Below are positions 28,148-38,168 of a stretch of 64,000 nucleotides of DNA, one piece after another. The stretch lies in NCBI GenBank assembly GCA_023091665.1, contig JALJCQ010000011.1, positions 186,001-250,000 of the forward strand. Reading direction: 5' to 3'. Source of the stretch: Pythium myriotylum (taxonomy: Eukaryota > Oomycota > Peronosporomycetes > Pythiales > Pythiaceae). A model generated the notes under the pieces. The model was not told where the DNA came from, did no database searches, and saw nothing but the letters and a program-made list of their open reading frames with translations. The position numbers were made by a program, and so were the translations under genes. The first letter of the stretch is position 1. The number at the start of each line of letters is the position of its first letter.

Positions 28148-30381
28148 TTATCCCATCATCTGCACGTTCATCGCGAGTGGGTCCTCCACGGGCAGCCTGT
28201 AGCCGCAGTCCATGCGCAGTCCGAGCGCGTTGTAGCCGTTGCTGCTGGCCATGCCCTCGAAGCACGAGCAGCGACCCGTGTTGTAGTTGCAGAGGCCGTT
28301 GCCCGAGCACTCGGCGTTCTCGACCGTGCCCGTCACGGAGCCGCTGGCGCCGCCCGTGTTGACCACGAAGGCCGGGATCAGCGCCACGCTCGCGACCTCG
28401 ACGCGTAGTGGCGGCAGTGATCCAAATGCAGCGTTGAACTCGACCGAGACGAGGTTGGTGCCGCCGACGGTGCAGAAGGACGTTCCGCTGGAGTAGCTCA
28501 CGGTGACCCAGCCTCCCGTCGATCGCAGAGCCTGCAGGGCTTGCTGGAGACCGGCAGCCGACGTGTCCGACGGGATCCAGTCCGTTTTCTCGCCGCGGAA
28601 GCTTAGGCGGAACGCCGACACCTGCGTGTGGGTGCACTGCAGCGTCTGGATCTCGTGGACTTGGTCCGTCGTGCGCGGGTTGTCGCCGCGAGGACAGCTC
28701 CGCTGGGCGCAGTCGTGGCCCTGGAAGCCGTCGTCGCAGACGCAGACGAAGATCTTGTTGAAGTCCCACGTGCGTGGGTTGTTGGGCGTCCTGCCGTAAG
28801 TGACGGCGATAGGGTCTCCGTTGACGCGGGCCACAGAGGCGAGCTGCGCCATGGAGAGACAGCGGCCGTTGCCATTGCACGGCTGGTCGTTGCCTGGACA
28901 CTTCATGCGCTCGCACGCGGCGCCTTCGAACGGCGTCGGACACACGCACTCGCCCTTGGTGGTCTCGCACGAGCCGACGCCCGAGCACACGGCCATTTGG
29001 TGGGCGCGGTTGTCGGCGATCGGGAGGTCGAACCAGGCCATGCCGCTCGGACACGTGCGCACCGAGCAGTCCCCGGATACCCAGCCGTCCATGCAGAAGC
29101 AGCGGAACTGCGGCGAGCCCGTGCAGTAGCCGTGGCCGCTGCAGGGCACGTCGCCCGGACAAGCCGTGATGGTCGTCTCGGCCGCACCACAGTCTCCACG
29201 GTCGCCGAAGCGGCCGTTGCCGTTGCTGGTCGTGTAGCCCGTGAAGCACGTGCAGACGCCCGAGGTCTGGTCGCATCGGCCGCGGTTCGAGCACTGCTCG
29301 TTCTCCTTGGAGCCGTCTTCGGCCTTGGAGACGATGAGTCGCGGCACTTGGTTCACGCCGGCGTGCGTGAGCTTGGACGCGTCGCCCACGAGCAGCGGCT
29401 GGCTCCCGAAGTTCTGCGTGAACTCGACCGTGATGAAGTTGCCGTCCGCCGTGCACGCCGTCGTGCTCGTGCCGGAGTAGACGACGGTCACGAGGCGTAT
29501 CGACGTCAGCGCGTTGAGCTTTTGGCTGAAGACGTCGGCCTTGTCGGTCGCGCTGATGGGCACGGTCGTCATGCCGCGGAAGGACAACGTGAACGTCCCG
29601 CCCTGAGAGCATGCACGCGCGGATGAGCTCCCCGAGGGCTAACGCACAACAGCCAGAAGCACGTACCGTGGCCGTGCAGGCAACTGTCTGCTTCTCGTTC
29701 TTCTGGAAGCCGAAGATCGTGTCTGTGGACGCGCCCGTGAGCGGATCATCTCCCGACGCGCAGGTGCCTGCCACAAGAAAGCTCATGAGTGGGGCTCCCA
29801 AGCGAGAGAACGCACGCACGCACGCCGTACGCTTGGAGCAGTCGCCGCCCTCGAAGCCGTCGTCACACAAGCAGCCGTAGATCATGTCGCTGTCCCAGGC
29901 GCCGTCGTAGCGGAACAGCGAGCCGATGCCGCGGTCCTTGCGCGCCGCGTTGAACCGCATCGAGCGGCAGTCGCCGTGGCGAGAGCAGTCGTTCGGACAG
30001 GCCACTACCACGCCACCACTCAGCACACCTCTCAAAAATCCTCAGCAATCCAGCGTGCCACCTACGCCGGTTGCACGCCTGGCCCGTGAAGCCCGCGTCG
30101 CAGCTGCACTTGCCGACGTTGTAGTCGCACACGCCTCGGCCGGAGCAGACGGCCGGCAGGTGCGCGCGGTCCGTGGCGACGGGCATGTCGCCCCACGCCG
30201 GCCCCGTCGGACACGTGCGGCGCGAGCAGTCGGCGCCCGTGAAGCCCTGGAAGCACGCGCAGGAGCAGCCGTTGCCCGGGTTCACGCACGTGCCGTGGCC
30301 ATTGCAGGCGTTCGGACAGCACGCGCGCGCCGCGAGCACGAGCGACGCGAGCGAGAGCAGCGCGAGCGCGAGGCGCGGCAT
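28148..30381 (-). CDS. Secreted EGF-repeat protein with duplicated non-EGF module
   Basis: Exons 30066-30381, 29667-30004 and 28148-29602 sum to 703 codons (702 residues). Residues 1-20 are a signal peptide (MPRLALALLSLASLVLAARA). The body alternates EGF-like units, marked by CNGHGTC, CSGRGVC, CSRHGDC, CSNRGRC, CSGHGYC, CNGNGRC and CSGNGLC, each followed by C-x-C and GF-G-DC or similar. Between them sit two copies of a beta-rich module: LSFRGMTTVPI..TVVYSGTSTTACTADGNFITVEF and LSFRGEKTDWI..TVSYSSGTSFCTVGGTNLVSVEF. No membrane helix or GPI signal is visible at the C-terminus, so the protein is probably secreted or cell-wall associated. Such EGF proteins are common in stramenopiles; ligand unknown. 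Confidence 0.85.
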
Positions 30382-30714
30382 GTTCGATGTGCCTAGCCGA
30401 GCGCGGAGAAACGGAAGCCGGAGATAAGAATAGCGTCGAGCGAGGCAATGAGTGGGCTCGTTTCTAGGAGAGAAAATGGAGGTTTATGTAATGGAGAGAA
30501 GAGGCGTCGACGCTGAGAAGGAAGAGGAGGTCAGTGGACGAAGAGGAGGAGAGTCTCATGTGAGAGCGATTGGCATGCGGGAGGATGTTGAAGTGGGTGG
30601 ATTAGGCTAGGCTTGGTGTGAGGATACTGTTATCTGAGTGCATATGCCAATGTGACCCAGTCACTTAAGCCCAGATCCACTAATACTAGATGTATCACCC
30701 TTCTATCCATTCCC

Positions 30715-30950
30715 TCATGGCGATCTACGCCTCCAACGTTGGAAATCCTCTTCTGCTTGCCGCAACACCTTGGACGCCACGCTGCTTCCACCAAACGCTC
30801 AGTGCCGAGCATCACACCACTCCTACAGGTTTCGTCAGAGACCAGCATTGGTCTCAGTCTCAGAATCAGCGCCGGTTGACAGAAGTTGACCTACAACCTG
30901 TATAAACGCATATCCCGAACGAGAAGCGGCACTGCGGGTGTCTCCACTTG
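30715..30950. repeat. Dispersed repeat, copy B (inverted relative to copy A)
   Basis: The reverse complement of this stretch matches 1-225. The most conserved part is about 30875-30950 (agtggagacacc, then cttctcgttcgggatatgc). Sequence 5' of the conserved end (tgcacgcc side) is not comparable because copy A is cut by the window edge. Two copies 30 kb apart in opposite orientation suggest a multicopy element. Confidence 0.75.
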
Positions 30951-31302
30951 CACGCCTTTCAAGCTTCTCTAAACATTACCACTTCACATACCCTGCTCAA
31001 CACGACTGTACCCATGAGACCCAGAGAGCAGCCATGAGACAAGCCCATTTCTCTTGGCATGATGTACTCGGGATACCGCAAAGCACCCAGCGCTCCCCCC
31101 GCTCACTCTCCGATCTCCCACTCCGATCTCCACACCTCCCGCTCTCCATCATCCCCATTTCTCTTTGTGTGTAGATCCACGCGACACCTCCACGCCTCCA
31201 AGCGACAGATGACGGGGACGCGCCGCCGCGACGGCTGTCGAAGGCGCAGGCGGGACCGACCTTCGACCACCGAGAGCGACGAGAGCCCAGCGCACCGTGC
31301 GC

Positions 31303-31482
31303 CTGGATGGCCGCTCGGAGACCAGTCGACTCGGGTCTTCCGCTGCGGCCAGGGCCCGCCAGGCGCATGGCAAACCGACTGCTCCCGCCGGCGCGAGGAA
31401 GAACCCCCCGTCATCCACTCCAGACCCGGGCTTCTGGGCGGCCGCGCCGAGACCAGTCGAGTCGGGTCTCGCGACGCGGCCA
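31303..31482. repeat. Diverged direct duplication, two units of about 48 bp
   Basis: Units at 31303-31350 and 31434-31482 share ctgg-ggccgc, then gagaccagtcga-tcgggtct and gcggcca, with about ten differences. The period is about 131 bp. Immediately 3', at about 31503-31533, ttcggcgattcggcgatccgg forms a short tandem. Probably non-coding. Confidence 0.6.
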
Positions 31483-32136
31483 CACGCAACCAGTCGCTCC
31501 GGCAATTCGGCGATTCGGCGATCCGGCGATCCGACAATCGAGGTACGTGGTTGCATTCTCCCTCTGCTTTCTTTCCCTTGGCTCCAACGAGCACGTGTTT
31601 CTCAGCACGACCGTTCCGTAAGAAGAGATCATCAGGTGCAACGCCAATATACAGTACATTGATGCAGTTCCCATCGCCAAACAGTCTCCTCTCCTTCTGT
31701 CATTTGTTCTTGTCGCTCCTGGCTTCTCTATTGTCCACAGACTCACCGACACGCCCATCCGCCGACACCGACGTTGACACCAGGCGGCCTCATCTCATTT
31801 CTCAACTCTCTCTTGTCTACAGACACTGACGCACCGACTCACCGATCCGATACCGAGGTCGACAGAAGCCAGCTTCTTCCAGCTTCCATCTTTCATCTTC
31901 CGTCTTGAAGCTTCCAGCTTCCGTCGGCAGTCGACTGGCCGTCTTCAATCTCCCTCGTCACAGATTCCGTAGGTTGCGCGAAGGTTTCCTCCGACTACTA
32001 CGCGCTCGCCCTCCTCCGCTCCGTCGTGACCAGCAAGAGACCATGACGTTCTTCTGTTGGCGTGAGTCAGCAGATCAGCGGGAGAGACTGATAGATATCA
32101 CGCCAAACACCTAATCAAGCTGCGATTTTCACGTGT

Positions 32137-34629
32137 TTATTCACTTGTGTTGTTGTTCTCATCCAGGCCAATGTCCTCAGGTTGCTCTGCTGGGGCCTTG
32201 GCTTCCTTCATCAAGCTCGGTGGTGTCGAAGGGCAGCGAAAGATGAAGGATGGCTGCTGCTGTGAGACCTCTTCGAGTGGCAGCGTGGACTGCTCAAGCA
32301 GGTACGCGAACGCGTCGCGGATCTCTTGCGAAGAGAATTCCAAGTGAAGCTCGCGATATCGCGTGGCCACAGTCATGGCCGTCGCCGGATTCAGCTCGCC
32401 AGGCTTCCGCTTGGACTCGTCGTCGTCGCCGTCGTCGCCATCAAATGCACTGGCTGTTGCACTTGCGTCTGCCTTGCCGCACGTTTCATTGCAGCAGCAG
32501 CAGCCGGCCTTGCCCTGAAAGAACGACGAATCCTCGCCCAGCGTCACGCTGCGGATGTCCTTAAGCAGAATTGACGAGTCGAGCATGCGCTCTGTCGTGG
32601 CGGTGACGGTCGGAGACATGGGCGGTGTTGCATGAGGTTGAGGCGACACGTGACTTGTCGGCGACGTTGGCTCCGACGAGACGCTTATTCGGGACCCTGT
32701 CGGATCGGGCGAGTCGTATGAGTCTGACACCCCCGAGCATGACGACGACGATGACACAGATCGGGAAGCCGCGGGAGGCTGGTTGGTTGTGAAGGAGAAC
32801 GCCGCGAAAGAGACGCCACCGCTCGCCGAACGTTCGGATTGGCCCCCAGGTTTGGTCTTTCCGCTGCCACGGAATGAACGCCACCAGTTCTTCTTGTCGA
32901 TCCAGTTTGCGCTGCCAGTGCTTGTCGTGCTATTGGTCGAGTCCGTCTTCGAGAGCTGCTGGGAGCCGCTAGCTCGAGCCTGCGTCTCGCGCACAACGCT
33001 ACTAACGATGGCGCTTCGCTCGGAGTCGTCGCATAGAATCGGTTCGCTGAAACGGCCTCCTTCCGCTGACCTCGTGCCTTCCAATGAGCTGAGTCGGGAG
33101 ATCTGAGGGTGCGCGACGGTTTGCTTTGCCGCAGACTTGCTGCCAAAGCCAAAGAAAGACGTGATGCTCTTGGCATTCTGGTATTTGAGCAATCCTCGCT
33201 TGAACAACTTGGGCTGCCATGAAAGAACGCGTCCGTCTGTTGAAAGTCGCAACTTCGTGCGGTGCGGCTGTCCCTGACGCCCGTGCTTGACGACCTCAAA
33301 GCCCGTGGTGGATGTGAGTTTTTTGCGGATCGTATCGGCGATGAACTGCTTCTGCTGCATCGCCTCAGCGATCTTGCGCTTCTCAGCGTCCAAACGGGCC
33401 TGGTCTAAGATCTCTTTGCCTCGTTTGATCCACGGGTGTTCCTTCAGCTCGCTCATCTTGGGTCGCAAGTCGGGCTTGACGTGAAGCATTCTCGTGATCA
33501 TATCTTTCACAGATGTGTCGACGCTCGCCCAGTCCTTGGAGGGGAACCGCACGTTGAAGCGATGCGAGCGCAGCTGCGACAGCTTCATCGGAAATGGTGG
33601 GTACCCGCAGAGCATGATGTACGTCACGACGCCAAGACTGAATACGTCGACCTCCAGCCCGTAAGGCTTGCCGTCCAGAATCTCTGGCGCCGCATATCCC
33701 GGCGTGCCACACGAGTCGACCGATTTCTCTGTCACGCTGCGCAGCTGCTTGGCGAAGCCGAAGTCGCAAAGCTTGATCGCATGCGGGTCACTGCTCAACA
33801 GCACGTTCTCGGGCTTGACGTCGCGGTGAATTATCGCGTTTGCATGGCAGTAGTGGAGAGCCTCGCATAGCGCGGCCGTGACTTTCTGCGCCTCGTGTTC
33901 AGGAAATTTCCCTTGCTTGACGATCTTGTCGAACAGGTCCCCGTTCTCGGCGATCTCCATGATTAGATAGCACTTGTCATCATCTTCGATTACCTCGTAC
34001 AAGCGCATGACGTGGTCATGGCGGACGCTCGCGAGAACTTCGACTTCATGACCTAGCGCGACGCGATCGACGGGCGACAAGGCGTTCTTGTCCACGATCT
34101 TGCACGCATAAGTGCCGCCGCGTTTACGGTGCGTGACCTGCTTCACCGTCGAGTAAGAGCCTTCACCCAGATGTCGAGTGATCGAGTAGTTCTGGTGGAA
34201 CTCGAGAAATGACTTATCGCCTCTGCGGAAAGTCACTCCACCACTATGGACAGCGGTGCTATTGCGAAGATCCTTCTTTTGATGGCGACGTTGGTGGTGG
34301 TGATGGCTGTGGTGGCCTTTTGATTTTCGCTGTGGTGATGGCTCTTGGTTGTTGCTCGCCACACTTTCATTCGTGGGTCTGTCACTTTTGACCGAAGAAC
34401 TCGCGTTGCTCGACTTGCGTGCCCAGTTCAATATCGTCGGCATGATGGAAGAGGACGACGTGTTAGCTGGTGCTGCACTTTCGCTTCGTCGATGACTCGG
34501 GGTGGTCTGCTTGGATGGAGTCGACGAGGTGCGAGAACTCGCGCTCGCTCTGGCGCTGTGTGCTGTGCGAATGGCTGAAGACGAGAAGAACAAATCGGAC
34601 TCGACGGCAGCACACCGCCCAAATACCAT
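32137..34629 (-). CDS. CaMK-like protein kinase with interrupted C-terminal PH-like domain
   Basis: Single exon, 830 residues. An N-terminal Ser/His-rich disordered region (1-150, including KGHHSHHHHQRRH) precedes a kinase domain at about 152-410: glycine loop GEGSYSTV, Lys of YACKIVDK, HRDVKPENVLL, LCDFGFAKQ, SCGTPGYAAPEIL, FSLGVVTYIMLCGYPPFP, EHPWIKRG. An EF-hand or clear CaM site is not visible. After the kinase, FEVVKHGRQGQPHRTKLRLS and GRVLSWQPK look like the first strands of a PH domain. A Ser/Thr/Pro-rich stretch of about 200 residues intervenes. LLKDIRSVTLGE, TVATRYRELHLEFSS and IRDAFAYLLEQ then look like the remaining strands and the C-terminal helix. The likely role is a membrane- or lipid-coupled signalling kinase. 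An alternative start is the internal ATG before PTILNWARK. Confidence 0.88.
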   Translation of the reverse strand: MVFGRCAAVESDLFFSSSAIRTAHSARASASSRTSSTPSKQTTPSHRRSESAAPANTSSSSIMPTILNWARKSSNASSSVKSDRPTNESVASNNQEPSPQRKSKGHHSHHHHQRRHQKKDLRNSTAVHSGGVTFRRGDKSFLEFHQNYSITRHLGEGSYSTVKQVTHRKRGGTYACKIVDKNALSPVDRVALGHEVEVLASVRHDHVMRLYEVIEDDDKCYLIMEIAENGDLFDKIVKQGKFPEHEAQKVTAALCEALHYCHANAIIHRDVKPENVLLSSDPHAIKLCDFGFAKQLRSVTEKSVDSCGTPGYAAPEILDGKPYGLEVDVFSLGVVTYIMLCGYPPFPMKLSQLRSHRFNVRFPSKDWASVDTSVKDMITRMLHVKPDLRPKMSELKEHPWIKRGKEILDQARLDAEKRKIAEAMQQKQFIADTIRKKLTSTTGFEVVKHGRQGQPHRTKLRLSTDGRVLSWQPKLFKRGLLKYQNAKSITSFFGFGSKSAAKQTVAHPQISRLSSLEGTRSAEGGRFSEPILCDDSERSAIVSSVVRETQARASGSQQLSKTDSTNSTTSTGSANWIDKKNWWRSFRGSGKTKPGGQSERSASGGVSFAAFSFTTNQPPAASRSVSSSSSCSGVSDSYDSPDPTGSRISVSSEPTSPTSHVSPQPHATPPMSPTVTATTERMLDSSILLKDIRSVTLGEDSSFFQGKAGCCCCNETCGKADASATASAFDGDDGDDDESKRKPGELNPATAMTVATRYRELHLEFSSQEIRDAFAYLLEQSTLPLEEVSQQQPSFIFRCPSTPPSLMKEAKAPAEQPEDIGLDENNNTSE

Positions 34630-35215
34630 CGAGAGACACGGTGGTCACAAGAGAAAATGGGCACTGATGGGTGTCCAGGTCGTCAGCCCGTTGATGGGCG
34701 GACGCGAGGGGATCCAAATGGGAACGGGGGATGATCTGAAAGTGGCTCTGGCTCACTCTGCCGTGGTAGGAGGTCCACGATCGCACCGCTGCACTGCACC
34801 ACCGGCTCTGCAAAAGGAAGGAGGGGAGAGAGAGCGAGGGCTGAAGTGCGACGCCTCAATCGGCCAAGCGCATGCGTAGTCGGGCGAGTATTCTTAGCGG
34901 AACCCTCGATTGAAGCCTCGTCGTTTCAAGGGTTTAAAAGGCCGCTGCTGGAGAGCCGTTACTGGCCCTGGTGAAGTGAGTGGCCGTTTCGGCACGTGTT
35001 ATGGGATGCATCTTGTTATGCGAAGTTCTCGGGTGGAATGAGGTCCACGCATGCCGGCGGAGTCCTGGAACTCGACATGCGCGGTCAGAGCCTGAAGAGC
35101 AATTATAGAGACGAGGAGATCCTATAGAAGCAAGACCAACTACCTGCGGTTGACGGAACGCGAATGGAACAGACGGACTGGCTCCTTCCACTTCAATATT
35201 ACATCGGATCTTATT
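34630..35215. other. Intergenic, kinase promoter and SRR1 3' flank
   Basis: About 590 bp. Short frames on both strands have no recognisable content. The left side should hold the promoter of the minus-strand kinase, the right side the 3' UTR of the SRR1-domain gene. Confidence 0.45.
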
Positions 35216-36288
35216 CTAGACGATCAGCTCGCGGTCGATCGCAGTCGTGGATGGAGCGTCGTGTACTCTATTGACGAGGGTATGAAGATTTGCAGAGTCA
35301 TAAGCAGCTGCAGCCTGCTCTGGCGAGAACGAGTGAATGCTACGCAGGTAATTCAGTGTCAGCAAGCGAAGCGAGTGATCTGCTGAAGGCGTCATACCTG
35401 AGGTCGTTGAATGCTGCTTCGTACAGCGAAAATTCGTCGTGTGAAGAAGACACACCGAGTGGCATGGCTGTCTCCGTCACAAACGGCAGCACGCCGAGAA
35501 TTATCGATGCATCTCGTTCGGCTGAGTCAATGAGACGGTCGCTGTAGGCACCGAAGCTGTAAGAACGGGTGTGAGTTTCGAGAGCAGAACGCACACCAAA
35601 ATGATCTCGGATACGAACCTGTTGCCGATGACGAGCGTGTTTTCGAGCGTCGACGCCTTAAAGTTGGCGGAGATCACGTTCTGGTACAATGAATGGCCGC
35701 AGTGGGGCATGTAGAACACTGTCGGCGCCGAAGCGACTCGCTTCCCGCCCTCGTTCTCGTCGATGGTCGAGATGCCGAGCTCTGCCGCGATCTCGCGGTC
35801 ACTCTAGAGAGACATTGCTGTCAGCTTCGCGCGTCCTCGTGTTCTTTATGTTTCTATACACCACGTACAGCGTTCATGACAGGGTCGTAGATCTCCAGCA
35901 CGGTCTCCAGCTCGCCCTGCTGCTGCCTGGCTGCCTCCACGAGCGCGTGGACGAACGCGAGCTGGTACACCGCGTTGGACGACGAGCAGAAGCTGCCGAG
36001 TCCGTAGCTCACGACGTGGAGCGGCTGCGCGGCCTCGCTCTCGACGGCCCAGCGCAAATGCAGCGCCACCGCGCGCAGAGCCGCGGCGACAGGCGGTTGC
36101 GCGCCGAGCGCCGCCGCGATGCGCCGCACGCGCGCGAGGATCGCTCGCTTCCTGGCCTCGGGCACGCGCGCGTCGCGGTCGCAGGGCTCGGCGGCCGCGT
36201 GGGCGCTGGCGCTGGCGTTGGCGCTGGCGCGTCGCGGGCCTCGCGGCTTGCGGCGCGTGGCGCCCACGAGCACCCACTCGCCCTCCAT
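35216..36288 (-). CDS. SRR1: SRR1-domain protein
   Basis: Four exons, 35869-36288, 35619-35803, 35398-35556 and 35216-35339, sum to 888 nt (295 residues). Splice junctions rebuild the SRR1 domain across all four: HVVSYGLGSFCSSSNAVYQ, AFVHAL, LEIYDPVMNA (exon 1), ISTIDENEGGKR, VFYMPHCGHSLYQNVISANF, NTLVIGN (exon 2), then SFGAYSDRL across the second intron and NDLSIHSFSP across the third. SRR1 proteins act in circadian/phytochrome signalling in Arabidopsis and in heme and clock regulation in animals; the biochemical role is unsettled. The N-terminus has an Arg/Pro-rich stretch and an Ala-rich segment. Start at ATG 36288 (MEGEWVLVGATRRKPRG, typical of the family). Confidence 0.92.
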
Positions 36289-36436
36289 TCGATGCCGAGC
36301 GCTTTGATGACTCGCATGGATCTGGCTTAGCTTCGTTTGATCTCCTGCACTACCTGCAATACGAGGCCAGACTAATGGGAGCTGACTTCAACATGGGGGG
36401 GATGGATGCATGACTGACTACCTTAAGAGCTCTCTA

Positions 36437-37687
36437 CTACTCGCGCGCCATGTCTTCGTTGCGCTGCTCGGGCGCCGCGACCTCGTGCTCGTCGCCGTCG
36501 CCGTCGCCGTCGCCGCAGCAGCCGCAGCAGCTCGACGAGCAGCCCGTCGGGTTGATGTACCCGAAGCCCGCGCCGCCGCCGCCCGCGCCGCCGCAGGCCG
36601 TGCAGAGCAGCACGAGCGCGATGGCGGCGACCGAGATCATCGTGAGCACCAGCACGTCCGTGTAGAAGTAGATGACGCCGTGCATGTACTCGTCCGGCGT
36701 GATGAGCCGGAAGATGGTGATGGCGTCGTAGGAGAACCACATGATGAGCGCGAACTCGAGGATGAGAGCGTAGGCGAGGATCGTGTCGGCCACCAAGTGG
36801 ACGTGCAGCGCGCCCACGACGACTCCGCAGCCGATCGCGACGGTCGCGTACGAGAGAAAGCCCGCGACGATGGCCGAGAGGAAGACGATCTGGTCGCCTT
36901 TTGCTCGCCGTACGCCGCAGAGAAGCGTCATGACGGACATGGCGAGGAACGTGAAGCCGCAGCAGAACATGCCCACGTTGGTCTTGAGCACGACCTGCAC
37001 GCCAGCGATGAGCATGCTGAAGATGAACGTGAACACGACCATGGCGATCCAGTTGAGCGGGAAGATGCTGTGCACTCGGTAGAGACCGAAGAGCGACGCG
37101 ATCATCACGCCGAGGCCGATGAGCAGGATCCACTCCGAGTAGAAGATCTGGTGCATGAGCGTCGACAGCGTCGACTCGTACGTGAGCAGCGCGAGAATGC
37201 CCGTCAGCAGGAGCAGCTGCAGGTCAAAGATCAGCAAGACCTTGCGTCGGAAGCCGGCCTGCACGCCGACCGGTAGCGCCGAGATGGACCCGGCGCCGAG
37301 CTTGCGGCTCGGACTCGAGGACTCGTCTCGCTCCGAGTCCCAGACGTCCATGCGGCGCAGGAAGAACGATCTCCGGCGCTGCGAGTAGGACCGCGGCACG
37401 CCACTGTTGGCCGCGCCGGAAGGGAGCACGCGCGTGCTGCCGCGTCGGTAGTCGGGTTCATCGTAGAGTGTCAGCGTCGTGATCTGCGGTGACGAGAGAC
37501 GTGTGGTACTCGTGCGCGGGTGCTGCTGCATGTGGGGCGGGATGGCGGAGACAGGGATCACCTTAACGCGCGTGTTGCTCGAGTGCGAGTGCTTGGAGTC
37601 GTCGCCGGCCATGTCCAGCGCCGTGAAGTCGTCGTCGTCGTCTGCGGGGAGCTTGGCCTGGAGCGTCGGCCGGCCGTGTTCTTCCAT
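36437..37687 (-). CDS. BI-1/TMBIM (lifeguard)-like membrane protein
   Basis: Single exon, 416 residues. Residues 1-135 are cytosolic, Ser/Arg-rich and disordered. RRKVLLIFDLQLLLLTGILALL matches the opening of the TMBIM domain (R-KV--I--QLLLT). About seven helices follow, with PLNWIAMVVFTFIFSMLIA and a C-terminal acidic-tipped helix, PDEYMHGVIYFYTDVLVL. The tail is Gly/Cys/Asp-rich (SSSCCGCCGDGDGDGDEHEV), possibly palmitoylated or metal-binding. Of the three related proteins in the window this one is closest to canonical TMBIM. It shares a 480-bp divergent promoter with the giant armadillo gene. Probable role: ER or Golgi membrane protein influencing calcium and stress responses. Confidence 0.8.
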   Translation of the reverse strand: MEEHGRPTLQAKLPADDDDDFTALDMAGDDSKHSHSSNTRVKVIPVSAIPPHMQQHPRTSTTRLSSPQITTLTLYDEPDYRRGSTRVLPSGAANSGVPRSYSQRRRSFFLRRMDVWDSERDESSSPSRKLGAGSISALPVGVQAGFRRKVLLIFDLQLLLLTGILALLTYESTLSTLMHQIFYSEWILLIGLGVMIASLFGLYRVHSIFPLNWIAMVVFTFIFSMLIAGVQVVLKTNVGMFCCGFTFLAMSVMTLLCGVRRAKGDQIVFLSAIVAGFLSYATVAIGCGVVVGALHVHLVADTILAYALILEFALIMWFSYDAITIFRLITPDEYMHGVIYFYTDVLVLTMISVAAIALVLLCTACGGAGGGGAGFGYINPTGCSSSCCGCCGDGDGDGDEHEVAAPEQRNEDMARE

Positions 37688-38168
37688 CGACGTCGCTCAG
37701 GAGAATGCCGGACCAGGCCGCCGGGGCTGGCGCCTCGGATCAGGACCCCATTGACGGCACGATACTCCGCGACGCCGGGTAAAAATACCGCATTGCATTC
37801 GATCCTGCGGTCAGATCAACAGGAGGGACGTCACTATTCGGCGAGCTGCGGCTTCTATCAAGAGCGAGAACTGTGCTGAGAAGAGGCGGGAAATTCAAGT
37901 TGTCCTTGAGCCATCGCGACGTCTCTACGTCTCTCTGTCTCTGCGAGGCGTCGAGTGCATGTGTCGTCGTCGCCGCTGCGTTCCCGTGCTCATGGCGATT
38001 CCAACGAGACCCCATGGTTCTCTCGTGGCGAGACGGTTGCTTCAAGCGGAGTGCGAAACCGACTGCGTGAACTGACGAAAAGGCGTCGCCAGGAGACAGT
38101 CGATTTAGCGGCAGCAGATATTTACGATCGGGCGTCGCCTGCGCGATCGATCCAAGCGCCGCGTGTCG
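37688..38168. promoter_or_regulatory. Divergent promoter between TMBIM-like and giant ARM genes
   Basis: A 481-bp spacer with both genes pointing away from it, so both promoters should lie here. I could not pick out an unambiguous initiator or TATA element. No ORF of note. Confidence 0.4.

Larger units (their letters stand above)
30382..32136. other. Gene-free interval with several repeats
   Basis: About 1.75 kb between the EGF gene start and the kinase stop. It holds copy B of the dispersed repeat (about 30715-30950), a diverged direct duplication (31303-31350 and 31434-31482), a short tandem of cggcgatt/cc units at about 31503-31533, and a pyrimidine-rich agcttcc repeat at about 31868-31925. 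Open frames here are made of low-complexity or repeated sequence and none shows a domain. Confidence 0.6.
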
